Shown here piece by piece: positions 24,798 to 35,794 of a DNA stretch of 40,150 bases (positions are counted from its first letter, which is position 1; every line of letters starts with the position of its first letter). The DNA is from Flavimaricola marinus. GTDB taxonomy: Bacteria > Pseudomonadota > Alphaproteobacteria > Rhodobacterales > Rhodobacteraceae. The stretch spans positions 1 through 40,150 of the forward strand of contig NZ_FXZK01000018.1 in NCBI RefSeq assembly GCF_900184895.1, read 5' to 3'. The translations under genes were made by a program, and so were the position numbers. Under the pieces are notes generated by a model. The model ran no database searches and was not told the origin of the DNA. It saw only the letters and a program-made list of their open reading frames with translations.

Positions 24798-27539
24798 ATG
24801 GATTCTGTGAGCGACTACTACTCTGCGACGCAACTGCGCTCTGACCGGTGGAGCGCTTTGCGAGAGGTGACTGGATCGCTCGCAAAGAACCCTTCTGGCA
24901 AAGGTTCGGCAAAGGACAGAGCCGAAACCCAAAAGCTCTTCGAAGCTTTGGCGCTTATCGAACCCTATTGGGCCTTTCCAGGCATGTCGGCATTCGATCA
25001 CATGCGTCGGCAGTTCGAGCACAACAATTTCGACAATCTTGCCTTCTCGGTCCAGCGGGTCACCCGGGCCTTGACCACCGGCGCCTATCGACGTCGACAT
25101 ATTCCACTCGAGAATGACAGCATCGACAAGGATGAGCACGACGATGAAGCGCTGCTGTCACCAGAGGCGCGTGCCCTGACCAAGCCGTACTTCGAGGTGC
25201 TCATCGTTGATAACGTTAATGAGCAACAGGAACGCTGGCTCAGAAGCAACGTGACCGGAATGCGCCGTCTCGAAGACCCCTTCACCTACGAGGCGGTCGT
25301 GGTGCCTAGTCTCGAAGACGCTCTGATTGCCGTGCTCTTCAACCACAACATTCAGGCGATCGTGGTGCGCCCGGGTTTGGTCCTAAAGTCCAAGCTCGAC
25401 AATGAAATTCTTCAAAGCTTCCTGAACCGGGCTGGGGGAAGCGAAGCAATTGCGACGATGAAGCCGGAGAATTACGGTCCTGAGTTGTGCCGACTGATTG
25501 CGCAAGTAAGACCGGAACTGGATGCATATCTGGTGACAGAGCGGTCCGTCGAAGACGTTGCCGGGCTGGATTTGGGGATTTGCAGGCGCGTCTTCTACAA
25601 TCAAGAAGACTTCATGGAACTGCATCTCAATATCTTGCGTGGCGTCGGGGCAAGAAACAAAACGCCGTTCTTTACCGCTTTGGTCAACTACTCCAAGCAG
25701 CCGACGGGTGTGTTTCACGCCATGCCGATCAGCCGCGGCAAATCGATAACCAGAAGTCATTGGATCCAGGATATGGGGGCCTTCTACGGGCCGAATATCT
25801 TTCTTGCTGAGACATCGGCCACGTCCGGCGGACTGGATAGTCTGCTCGAACCGCATGGGCCCATCAAAGAGGCGCAGGAACTCGCCAGCAGAGCATTCGG
25901 GTCCAAACAGACCTTCTTTGCTACCAACGGCACGTCGACTTGTAACAAGATCGTCGTGCAAGCACTGGTTCAACCGGGCGACATCGTCCTTGTTGATCGA
26001 GATTGCCACAAGTCGCATCACTACGGGATGGTTCTGGCCGGTGCGGAAGTCGTCTACCTTGATAGCTATCCGTTGAATGAATACTCCATGTACGGCGCCG
26101 TCCCTTTACGTGAAATAAAACACCAGCTACTGGCACTGAAAGCAGCCGGAAAGCTCGACAGAGTTCGGATGCTATTGCTGACGAATTGTACCTTCGACGG
26201 ACTCGTCTACAACGTCGAACGCGTGATGGAAGAATGCCTCGCGATCAAGCCGGACCTGATCTTCCTTTGGGATGAGGCGTGGTTTGCCTTCGCTCGTTTC
26301 AATCCGACATATCGTCAGCGAACTGCCATGCGCACGGCAAACAATTTGCGGAAACGGTTGAGAACGGACGAGCATCGCAGTGCCTACGAAGCGCAACAAG
26401 AGACCCTTGCAGACGCGACGGACGAAGAGCTGCTGGATGTGCGCCTGATCGCGCCGCCGAATGCCAGAGTACGGGTTTATGCGACCCAATCGACCCACAA
26501 GACCCTGACGTCTTTGCGGCAAGGGTCGATGATCCATGTGAACGATCAAGATTTCAAGGGAGAGGTCGAGCAAAGCTTCCACGAAGCATATATGACCCAC
26601 ACGTCGACATCTCCAAACTATCAGATCATCGCCTCGCTCGATGTCGGGCGCCGACAGGTAGAATTGGAAGGGTTCGAATTCGTCCAACGGCAAATAGAGG
26701 CCGCCATGTCGATGAGGCGCGCGATCAGCCTGCATCCATTGCTGAAGAAATACTTCAAGGTGTTGACCGCTGGCGACATGATCCCGGCGCAACATCGCCA
26801 AAGTGGTGTGACCAGCTATTTTGACAACGAACAAGGCTGGACGGATATGTGGGATTGTTGGCAACAAGACGATTTCGTCTTGGATGCCACCCGCGTCACT
26901 CTCGCCGTCGGTGGCACCGGTTGGGACGGCGATACGTTCAAGAATGACGTATTGATGGATAAATACGGTATCCAAATCAACAAGACGTCCCGCAACACCG
27001 TGTTGTTCATGACGAACATCGGAACGACAAGGTCGTCAGTCGCGTATCTGATCGAGGTGCTGGTCGAGATCGCAAAAGAGTTGGATGACCTGCTCGACGA
27101 TGCCTCAAAGATGGAACGTCTCTCGTTTGATAGAAGAGTGCAGAACCTCACCGAAAAGTATCCACCGCTTCCCGATTTCAGTCGCTTTCACGACGCGTTC
27201 CGGCCCGACAACGTCACGCCGGAAGGGGATATCAGAACCGCCTATTACCTGAGCTATGACGTGTCCAACTGCGACTACCTTGAGCTTGAGGGATCGCTCA
27301 AAGCGGCCTTGGACGCGGGAGAGGAAGTCGTTTCGGCGAGTTTTATCATTCCTTATCCACCAGGGTTTCCGATCCTTGTCCCGGGGCAGGTGATCAGCAA
27401 GGAAATCCTTGAATTCATGCTCGCGCTCGATGTGAATGAAATTCACGGATATCGCGCCGATCTCGGCCTTCGGGTGTTCACTCCAGAAGCTTTGGCCGCG
27501 TTGCCGAAACGAAAAGTTATCAAGACCGCAGCCGAATAG
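24798..27539 (+). CDS. Orn/Lys/Arg decarboxylase family protein, large form
   Basis: A 913-residue PLP fold-type I enzyme. The PLP-binding Lys568 lies in ATQSTHKTLTSLRQGSM, Asp492 in FLWDEAWFAF contacts the pyridine nitrogen, and His404 in DRDCHKSHHYG stacks on the ring. These match the basic amino-acid decarboxylase family (lysine, ornithine or arginine to the diamine plus carbon dioxide). It is longer than typical members (about 710-760 residues) because of an extended N-terminal part (about 300 residues) and an insertion around 505-545 (RQRTAMRTANNLRKRLRTDE). Its closest pattern may be a distinct subfamily, and the actual substrate is open. It starts the tightly spaced run decarboxylase - ATP-grasp - C45 - aminotransferase. 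Confidence 0.88.
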   Translation: MDSVSDYYSATQLRSDRWSALREVTGSLAKNPSGKGSAKDRAETQKLFEALALIEPYWAFPGMSAFDHMRRQFEHNNFDNLAFSVQRVTRALTTGAYRRRHIPLENDSIDKDEHDDEALLSPEARALTKPYFEVLIVDNVNEQQERWLRSNVTGMRRLEDPFTYEAVVVPSLEDALIAVLFNHNIQAIVVRPGLVLKSKLDNEILQSFLNRAGGSEAIATMKPENYGPELCRLIAQVRPELDAYLVTERSVEDVAGLDLGICRRVFYNQEDFMELHLNILRGVGARNKTPFFTALVNYSKQPTGVFHAMPISRGKSITRSHWIQDMGAFYGPNIFLAETSATSGGLDSLLEPHGPIKEAQELASRAFGSKQTFFATNGTSTCNKIVVQALVQPGDIVLVDRDCHKSHHYGMVLAGAEVVYLDSYPLNEYSMYGAVPLREIKHQLLALKAAGKLDRVRMLLLTNCTFDGLVYNVERVMEECLAIKPDLIFLWDEAWFAFARFNPTYRQRTAMRTANNLRKRLRTDEHRSAYEAQQETLADATDEELLDVRLIAPPNARVRVYATQSTHKTLTSLRQGSMIHVNDQDFKGEVEQSFHEAYMTHTSTSPNYQIIASLDVGRRQVELEGFEFVQRQIEAAMSMRRAISLHPLLKKYFKVLTAGDMIPAQHRQSGVTSYFDNEQGWTDMWDCWQQDDFVLDATRVTLAVGGTGWDGDTFKNDVLMDKYGIQINKTSRNTVLFMTNIGTTRSSVAYLIEVLVEIAKELDDLLDDASKMERLSFDRRVQNLTEKYPPLPDFSRFHDAFRPDNVTPEGDIRTAYYLSYDVSNCDYLELEGSLKAALDAGEEVVSASFIIPYPPGFPILVPGQVISKEILEFMLALDVNEIHGYRADLGLRVFTPEALAALPKRKVIKTAAE

Positions 27540-27552
27540 GAAAGGGAACCAT

Positions 27553-29010
27553 ATGCCTACCGTACTAAAGAACATCTCGGAAATTCGGCGATTTTTCCAC
27601 CGGAACGACGATCCGATTTACTTCATTTCGGCGACGAATTTCAATCTTCTCGGTCTTGATGAATGGGTCAAGAACTTCAAATATATCTGCTATATCGATT
27701 GCTACGGCGGGAAGCATCCGAATGTGTTCTGCCCGTCAGAGCAACCGCACGCCGAATTTCAGTCGATTGAAGACATCAACAACTACCTGCTGCAACATAA
27801 AGAAGTCATCGACTTCATTAAGCGCCGGGGCGGCAAGCCCAAGTTTGTGTTCCTGATGTTCGATGAAGAGACCGAGCGGCTTTCAAAGGAACTCGGCGCC
27901 GAAGTCTGGTTCCCCAAAGCCAAGCTGCGTACTAAGATGGACAACAAGATTGAGACGGTCCGCATCGGAAACAAGGCGGGCGTCCCTTCGGTTCCCAATG
28001 TTCTCGCAGAGGTCAAGTCATACGAAGACCTCCGCAAGACATGTGAAAAAGCCAAGATCGGTCATGATCTCGTCCTGCAATCCGCATTCGGGGATAGTGG
28101 GCATACCACATTCTTCATCAAGTCGGAGGCTGACTTCCGGCGTCATGAGCACGAGATCGTGGGTGAGGGCGAAATCAAGATCATGAAGCGGATCGATTGT
28201 CGTGGTTCCGCGATTGAAGCATGTGCAACACGGGAAGGAACGATCGTCGGGCCATTGATGACGGAACTGGTCGGGTTCAAGGAACTGACACCCTATCGGG
28301 GCGGCTGGTGCGGAAACGAGATCCTGTCGACCGCCTTTCCTCCCAAAGTACGTCAGAAAGCGAGAGAACTGACCTTCAAGTTTGGCGAGCAACTTCGCAA
28401 GGAGGGGTATCGTGGCTATTTCGAGCTTGATTTCCTGATCGACAAGAAGACAGGAGATCTTTGGTTGGGTGAGCTGAATCCGCGCATAACAGGCGCATCA
28501 TCCATGACCAACCATGCCGCATTCGCCCACGCCGATGCGCCATTGTTCCTGTTCCACCTGCTTGAATTCTCCAAGAAGAAGTTCAACCTCGATACCAACG
28601 AATTGAACGCTCGTTGGGCCAATCCCGATATGATCGACAGCTGGTCCCAAATGGTTATCAAACATACGGATGATACCGTCGACATTTGCACCGAAAGCCC
28701 TGAGACCGGGATCTACAGGATGCTAGAGGATGGTCGGGTGGTCTTCGATCGCTTTGACTACCACCGTCGAGCCGTTGAGTCCGAGAACGAAGCGTTCTTC
28801 CTGCGGATCCTTCAACCCGGAGACTATCGCTACGAAGGTGCGGATATCGGCATCCTCGTGACCAGGGGGCGTTCGATGACCGGCAATTTCCGCCTGAATG
28901 AGCGGGCCAAGAAGTGGATTCACGGGATCAAGCAGACAGTCAATGGGAAACCACTGCCTGTCGCGAATGCTGGACCCGCACTAGCTGATCCAGCATTTAA
29001 AATAATGTGA
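27553..29010 (+). CDS. ATP-grasp ligase (biotin carboxylase-like)
   Basis: A 485-residue cytoplasmic enzyme with the ATP-grasp fold. A Rossmann-like N-terminal part (to about 120) is followed by the ATP-binding subdomains, with DLVLQSAFGDSGHTTF as the nucleotide-binding loop and YFELDFLIDKKTGDLWLGEL followed by NPR as the metal-binding strand (acidic Glu/Asp plus the Asn-Pro-Arg of the family). ATP-grasp enzymes activate a carboxylate as acyl phosphate and join it to an amine or thiol. The biotin carboxylase resemblance is in fold only: there is no biotin-carrier domain nearby. The start ATG at 27553 has AAAGGGAA upstream; the longer open frame begins inside the decarboxylase gene and is rejected. 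It overlaps the next gene by one base. Confidence 0.85.
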   Translation: MPTVLKNISEIRRFFHRNDDPIYFISATNFNLLGLDEWVKNFKYICYIDCYGGKHPNVFCPSEQPHAEFQSIEDINNYLLQHKEVIDFIKRRGGKPKFVFLMFDEETERLSKELGAEVWFPKAKLRTKMDNKIETVRIGNKAGVPSVPNVLAEVKSYEDLRKTCEKAKIGHDLVLQSAFGDSGHTTFFIKSEADFRRHEHEIVGEGEIKIMKRIDCRGSAIEACATREGTIVGPLMTELVGFKELTPYRGGWCGNEILSTAFPPKVRQKARELTFKFGEQLRKEGYRGYFELDFLIDKKTGDLWLGELNPRITGASSMTNHAAFAHADAPLFLFHLLEFSKKKFNLDTNELNARWANPDMIDSWSQMVIKHTDDTVDICTESPETGIYRMLEDGRVVFDRFDYHRRAVESENEAFFLRILQPGDYRYEGADIGILVTRGRSMTGNFRLNERAKKWIHGIKQTVNGKPLPVANAGPALADPAFKIM

Positions 29011-29981
29011 TGCTTTGGCGCGCACTCAATGAAGATCTGCCTGGCCCGAAATGGGCCGGGCTGTTTGCTGAGTACTGGCCCGACTATCAGCGATGGTGGC
29101 TGAAGGAAGGCGAGTCTGCTCGTCCGACATATCTCGAAGGATACCGGGCATTGCAGCAGCATATGCCGGAGATCGTCCCGCTGTACGACCAGCTGTGTGA
29201 TTTGGCCGGAGGCGGTGACCGCGCAGCTCGCTTCCTTAGCTTTTATTGCCCGCCACCCTATTTGTCTGGCTGTTCACAGGCAATTTGGACAGGGCAAGAG
29301 CCGGTCCTCGTCCGCAATTACGACTACAATCCCAAAGCTTTCGACAGCCTGATACTGAAGACCGGTTGGCAAGGTCGGCAAGTGATGGGCCTGTCCGATG
29401 GGCTTTGGGGGCTAGTCGATGGGATGAATGACGCGGGCCTTGCAATCTCTTTGACCTTCGGGGGGAGACGGATCGTCGGGCCAGGCTTCGGGGTGCCGCT
29501 TATCCTTCGATACGTCTTGCAGACGTGCTCGACTGCTCAAGAGGCGGGGGAGGCGCTTGCTCGGATCCCTACGCACATGAGTTATAACGTCACTGTTCTG
29601 GACGCAAAACGCCAGTATCTGACGGCAATGATGGCACCTGATCGTCCTGCCCTCATCACGCACGCCGCTGTCGCGACAAACCACCAAGAGAGCGTCGAGT
29701 GGATCAGCCACGCGCGGTTCACGGCGACCGTCGAGCGGGAGCGCTTCCTCTTGCAGAGATTGAGCCTGCACAGAGATCCGCAGGACAAATTTATCGGAGC
29801 ATTCCTGCGCCCGCCGCTCTATTCGACGGCGTTCGACGCGGGCTTTGGCACGCTCTACACATCGGTTTATAGGCCAAGGCTGGGCGAGATGGAGGTCAGG
29901 TGGCCGGGAACGATTTGGTCACTGAGTTTCAAGGAATTCCATGAAAGCGGGCGACAGGTGCAAATCCCCGGAGCCGCATAG
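29010..29981 (+). CDS. C45-like Ntn hydrolase (acyl-CoA:6-APA acyltransferase type)
   Basis: About 323 residues. After an N-terminal helical propeptide-like stretch, SGCSQAIWTGQEPVLVRNYD contains Cys88, the likely nucleophile exposed by self-cleavage, followed by the RNYD motif typical of the C45 peptidase/isopenicillin N acyltransferase and choloylglycine hydrolase-like group. LWGLVDGMNDAGLAISLTFG and NVTVLDA fit the conserved core. These enzymes cleave or form amide bonds. No signal peptide is seen, so it should act in the cytoplasm. The ATG at 29010 shares one base with the stop of the ATP-grasp gene; a GTG at 29007 is in frame. The coupling implies equal amounts of the two proteins. Confidence 0.8.
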   Translation: MLWRALNEDLPGPKWAGLFAEYWPDYQRWWLKEGESARPTYLEGYRALQQHMPEIVPLYDQLCDLAGGGDRAARFLSFYCPPPYLSGCSQAIWTGQEPVLVRNYDYNPKAFDSLILKTGWQGRQVMGLSDGLWGLVDGMNDAGLAISLTFGGRRIVGPGFGVPLILRYVLQTCSTAQEAGEALARIPTHMSYNVTVLDAKRQYLTAMMAPDRPALITHAAVATNHQESVEWISHARFTATVERERFLLQRLSLHRDPQDKFIGAFLRPPLYSTAFDAGFGTLYTSVYRPRLGEMEVRWPGTIWSLSFKEFHESGRQVQIPGAA

Positions 29982-29989
29982 GAGCAACA

Positions 29990-31315
29990 ATGTCTCATAT
30001 ATTCCCGCGCCATACCAAGCAGGTATTTCCCACGGCTGTCCGGGGCGAAGGTTGCTACCTATACGATAGTCAAGGGAAGCAATACCTAGATGCCTCCGGA
30101 GGCGCAGCGGTGTCCTGTTTGGGCCATGGCGACGTCGAGATCATCGAGGCGGTGAAAGCCCAACTTGATAGTTTGGCCTATGCACACACGGGATTTTTTA
30201 CGTCTGAACCTGCAGAGAGACTTGCAAGTCTGCTCATTGACCACGCTCCGGGCGATATTGACCGGGTCTATTTGGTCTCGGGTGGTTCCGAAGCCATGGA
30301 AGCCGCATTGAAACTTGCGCGCCAGTATTTCGTCGAGAAGGGCGAGCCAAAGCGTGGTCGCGTGATTGCACGCAAACAAAGCTATCACGGTAATACGATG
30401 GGCGCATTGTCCGCAGGAGGAAATGCATGGCGGCGCGAGCAATTTGGTCCTTTGCTGATTGACATGAGCCACATCGACCCTTGCTACGAATACCGTTTGA
30501 AGCATGATGGCGAGAGCTTGGAGGACTATGGCATTCGCGCTGCAAACCTGTTGGAGGAGGAGCTGCTGCGTGTCGGGCCAGAAACCGTGATGGCTTTTGC
30601 TGCCGAACCGGTCGTTGGAGCCACAGCCGGGGCCCTTACCGCGGCTCCGGGCTATTTCAAGCGCATTCGAGAGATTTGCGACAAGTACGGCATTCTTCTT
30701 ATTCTCGATGAGGTCATGTGCGGAATGGGACGTACGGGCAGCCTCTTTGCATGCGAACAAGAAGGTGTGTCCCCGGACATTGTTTGCGTCGCCAAGGGGC
30801 TAGGAGCAGGCTATCAGCCGATCGGGGCGATGCTGTGCAGCAAGCAAATCTATGGCGCGATCGAAGCGGGTAGTGGATTCTTCCAGCACGGCCACACCTA
30901 TCTCGGGCATCCGACGGCAGCCGCTGCGGGAGTTGCAGTCGTAAACGCCATCCTCGAGAGGAACCTGATCCCAAGGGTGCAAGAGCAGGGTGAAAAACTC
31001 ATGACTGCCCTTGCGGATGAATTCAATCAGCATCCGCATATTGGAGATATCCGGGGCAGGGGGCTCTTCCAGGGAATCGAGCTTGTTTCGGATCGCGACA
31101 CAAAAGCTCCCTTTGATCCCTCGCGAAAGATAGCCGCACGCACGAAATCCGCGGCGTTCGATGCTGGTTTGATCTGCTATCCTATGTCAGGGACGATTGA
31201 TGGTCGCTTGGGTGACCACATTCTGTTGGCTCCCCCGTTTATCATCGAGGACAGCCAGATCGACGAACTCGTCCAAAAGCTCTCGGTCGCAATCGATACC
31301 GCTTTGGCGACCTAG
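29990..31315 (+). CDS. Class III PLP aminotransferase (diaminobutyrate/omega-amine type)
   Basis: A 441-residue cytoplasmic transaminase. PLP Lys269 lies in CVAKGLGAGYQPIGA and Asp240 in LLILDEVMCGMGRTG; YLVSGGSEAMEAALKLARQY binds the phosphate. The start GEGCYLYDSQGKQYLDASGG and the overall pattern resemble the DoeD-like group (diaminobutyrate transaminase of ectoine breakdown) as well as other omega-amino acid transaminases. It would turn a terminal amine into an aldehyde with pyruvate or 2-oxoglutarate as acceptor. It starts 8 bases after the C45 gene. No aldehyde dehydrogenase follows, so the next step must be encoded elsewhere if the product is an aldehyde. Confidence 0.88.
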   Translation: MSHIFPRHTKQVFPTAVRGEGCYLYDSQGKQYLDASGGAAVSCLGHGDVEIIEAVKAQLDSLAYAHTGFFTSEPAERLASLLIDHAPGDIDRVYLVSGGSEAMEAALKLARQYFVEKGEPKRGRVIARKQSYHGNTMGALSAGGNAWRREQFGPLLIDMSHIDPCYEYRLKHDGESLEDYGIRAANLLEEELLRVGPETVMAFAAEPVVGATAGALTAAPGYFKRIREICDKYGILLILDEVMCGMGRTGSLFACEQEGVSPDIVCVAKGLGAGYQPIGAMLCSKQIYGAIEAGSGFFQHGHTYLGHPTAAAAGVAVVNAILERNLIPRVQEQGEKLMTALADEFNQHPHIGDIRGRGLFQGIELVSDRDTKAPFDPSRKIAARTKSAAFDAGLICYPMSGTIDGRLGDHILLAPPFIIEDSQIDELVQKLSVAIDTALAT

Positions 31316-31545
31316 AACCTACGTTCGTACCGTCGAGGGGTCGGCAACGAGCGAGTTGAGCCGACTTTATCAGCTTGGGTCACTGAACAACGTCGATCAT
31401 GGGCAAATCACTCCAGTAGACGCAACGTCTTGATGGTGCCCATCCATCAAAGCTGAGAGTGCAACGCAGAGCAAGTGCAAGGAACAGAAGTTGTCCGAGG
31501 CGAGTTAGATCAAGCACTTGCACCAACCAAAACAGAAAGCAAAAA

Positions 31546-32322
31546 ATGCGTTTCACGGTCGACGTCAACATGAAGTATGGCCTGAAAGGGCAGGAAGGCA
31601 TCCTCCTGACCTTGGAAGCCGCACGCGCAAACGGTCAAACCGTTGTCGCTGACAATCTTGTCATCAGCAACGCAACTGTCCGTGTCATGGACGGCGAGAG
31701 TGGCTTGGGGAAAAGAACTTGGGCCTTTGTCGAAGGTGATGAGCTTCAGCTTTCCTACAGCGTGCAAGTCGACGTGGATCGGCAATCAATTCCACTCGAT
31801 AGCCTTGCAGCCTCGCCGCTCGACGAGCTTCCCAGTGAGGTCCTTACGTATTTGAGGCCATCCCGGTTTTGTCAGTCCGATCTGTTTACCTCATTTGTGG
31901 GGCAGCAGTTCGATGAGTACTCTGGTGGTGCGAAAATCAACGCCATGCTGAATTGGGTCGGCGCAGAGCTTGCCTATGTGTCCGGCAGTTCGAATGCCGA
32001 AACGACCGCAATTGATACATTCGTGGGCCGGGTCGGGGTCTGCAGGGACTATGCCCATCTCATGTGCAGCTTGGCGCGTGCTGCCAATATCCCGGCAAGA
32101 TACACATCCGTTTACTCGGTCGGCGTACAGCCGCCTGACTTTCACGCTGTGGCCGAGGTCTGGTTGGGTGGAGCGTGGCACCTCGTCGATGCGACTGGCA
32201 TGAGTTCGCCTGAAGATACGATAATTATCGGAACAGGTAGAGACGCTGCAGACGTCGCGTTCATGGAAACTGAGCGATGGGTGGAGTTGATTGTTCAGGA
32301 AGTCGCGGTGAGTTCGGCATAG
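31546..32322 (+). CDS. Transglutaminase-like cysteine peptidase family protein
   Basis: A 258-residue protein without signal peptide. The N-terminal half is a beta-rich domain typical of bacterial transglutaminase-like proteins. The C-terminal half carries the papain-like triad: Cys166 in GRVGVCRDYAHLMCSLARAA, His200 in PPDFHAVAEVW and Asp215 in WHLVDATG. Members are usually peptidases or amidases, not protein cross-linkers. The ATG at 31546 is chosen because the family starts with FTVDVNMKY; the preceding 29 codons of open frame are Arg/Lys-rich and have no homologous look. It is 230 bases after the aminotransferase gene, so it may have its own promoter. Confidence 0.86.
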   Translation: MRFTVDVNMKYGLKGQEGILLTLEAARANGQTVVADNLVISNATVRVMDGESGLGKRTWAFVEGDELQLSYSVQVDVDRQSIPLDSLAASPLDELPSEVLTYLRPSRFCQSDLFTSFVGQQFDEYSGGAKINAMLNWVGAELAYVSGSSNAETTAIDTFVGRVGVCRDYAHLMCSLARAANIPARYTSVYSVGVQPPDFHAVAEVWLGGAWHLVDATGMSSPEDTIIIGTGRDAADVAFMETERWVELIVQEVAVSSA

Positions 32323-32476
32323 GAATGCAGAGATAGCTACCGGCTTTTTCACTAACCAACCTGTAAAAGGATTGGAGATGCGATGCTATTAGCGACCACC
32401 GAGCCGTCGCAAACTTCGTCGCCAGTCGAAAATGCGCTGAACTTCTCGCCTTGTAGTTCGTTCAAACCAAAGTGTT

Positions 32477-32512
32477 GGTCCGCGCACCGCATTTTAAGGC
32501 GGCGCACGGACC
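32477..32512 (-). terminator. Hairpin between the transglutaminase-like gene and katG
   Basis: GGTCCGCGCACCGC (32477-32490) pairs with GCGGCGCACGGACC (32499-32512) with two wobble-type mismatches and an 8-base loop. It lies just beyond the katG stop and probably ends katG transcription. There is no long T-run on either side, so it may also serve the plus strand. Confidence 0.55.
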
Positions 32513-32522
32513 ATTCGTTCAA

Positions 32523-34709
<2,187 letters not shown>

Positions 34710-34850
34710 CTATCGCGATTACACGTTCTTTTCTGTTGTGAGCGGCCCACTGAGAGCAAGCGTCATTGCACATGTCCCATGCTGATCGATTCCGTGTCCA
34801 ACCGAGCCGCTTCTCACATGCGCTATATACCAAGCGGTCCATCAATAAAA

Positions 34851-34887
34851 ATTGCATTTTCTAATCAAGTCGATAGTTTCCGATTAT
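34851..34887 (+). promoter_or_regulatory. Candidate OxyR binding site in the katG-oxyR region
   Basis: ATTG-N7-TAAT-N7-ATAG-N7-TTAT matches the four-element OxyR consensus (ATAG-N7-CTAT repeated) at 12 of 16 fixed positions. It lies at the oxyR start codon, as expected for autoregulation, and on the katG upstream side. The match was found by eye. Confidence 0.5.
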
Positions 34888-35794
34888 GGCGGACATCACG
34901 ATCAGACACCTCAAATACTTCGATGCGCTTGCACGGCATCGCCACTTCGGGCGGGCCGCCGACGATTGTGGGATATCGCAACCGGCGCTCTCTGTTCAAA
35001 TCAAGGCATTGGAGGACAAGCTGGGGACGCCATTGTTGGAAAGGGGGGCTAAGAGCCTTCGCTTGACGGTTTTCGGCGAAGCATTCGTAACCCGGGCTCG
35101 GGAAATCATCCGATCGGTCGATGAACTCGGCGATATGGCAAGGGCATCGCATGGGCCTCTCGTCGGAACGCTGAGGTTCGGGGTGATACCCACCGTTGCG
35201 CCATATTTCCTGCCCCGGTTCATCAAGTGCCTTGCAAGGGAATACCCGGCGCTGGATCCTCGGCCACGGGAAGCTGTCACACAAAAGCTGATCGAGGGTC
35301 TCACCGGCGGAGATCTGGATACAGCGATTGTCGCATTACCGATCTCCGAACCGATACTGCACGAAGAGCTCATGTTTGAAGAAGAGTTCGTTTTGGTTCG
35401 GCCAGTATCGGAAGCTGACAAGCCGGTTCCGAATGCAGCGCTGCTCAAGGAAATGCGGTTGCTTCTGTTGGAGGAGGGGCATTGCTTCCGAGATCAGGCC
35501 CTGTCCTACTGCGATCCGACATCGTCGATACCACGCGATCTGATGGAGGGAAGTTCGTTGTCTACACTGGTGCAAATGGTCGGGGCAGGGATTGGGGTCA
35601 CACTCATCCCGGAGATGGCCGTCCCGATCGAGACCCGCTCCGCGCCGGTGGCCGTCTCCCGGCTCTCGAATCCTACCCCGTCCAGAGCCATCGGCATGGT
35701 CTGGAGAAAGACCAACCCATTGTCCGAGCAGCTCCAGCGGATATCACGAACCGTGCGGGAAGACTGCCTCACGGGTGGCATTCTAGGCCGCTAG
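34886..35794 (+). CDS. oxyR: Hydrogen peroxide-sensing LysR regulator OxyR
   Basis: A 302-residue LysR-type regulator. The N-terminal winged helix-turn-helix (residues 1-60) has RHLKYFDALARHRHFGRAAD and ISQPALSVQIKALEDKLG. The sensor domain carries LLLLEEGHCFRDQALSYC with Cys200 and Cys209 at the places of the E. coli OxyR redox pair (199 and 208). These form a disulfide when peroxide is present. Together with divergent katG this makes the assignment firm. No ribosome binding site is seen before the ATG at 34886, so the message may be leaderless. Confidence 0.93.
   Translation: MADITIRHLKYFDALARHRHFGRAADDCGISQPALSVQIKALEDKLGTPLLERGAKSLRLTVFGEAFVTRAREIIRSVDELGDMARASHGPLVGTLRFGVIPTVAPYFLPRFIKCLAREYPALDPRPREAVTQKLIEGLTGGDLDTAIVALPISEPILHEELMFEEEFVLVRPVSEADKPVPNAALLKEMRLLLLEEGHCFRDQALSYCDPTSSIPRDLMEGSSLSTLVQMVGAGIGVTLIPEMAVPIETRSAPVAVSRLSNPTPSRAIGMVWRKTNPLSEQLQRISRTVREDCLTGGILGR

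Noticed and set aside
27436-27552. Extension of the ATP-grasp gene back into the decarboxylase gene
   Set aside because: The ATG at 27553 has a good purine-rich site and the extension only reads the end of the decarboxylase gene in another frame.
31471-31521. 8-bp inverted repeat (GCAAGTGC and GCACTTGC) upstream of the transglutaminase-like gene
   Set aside because: A 35-base spacer and short arms make chance occurrence likely; no T-run or promoter element is attached.
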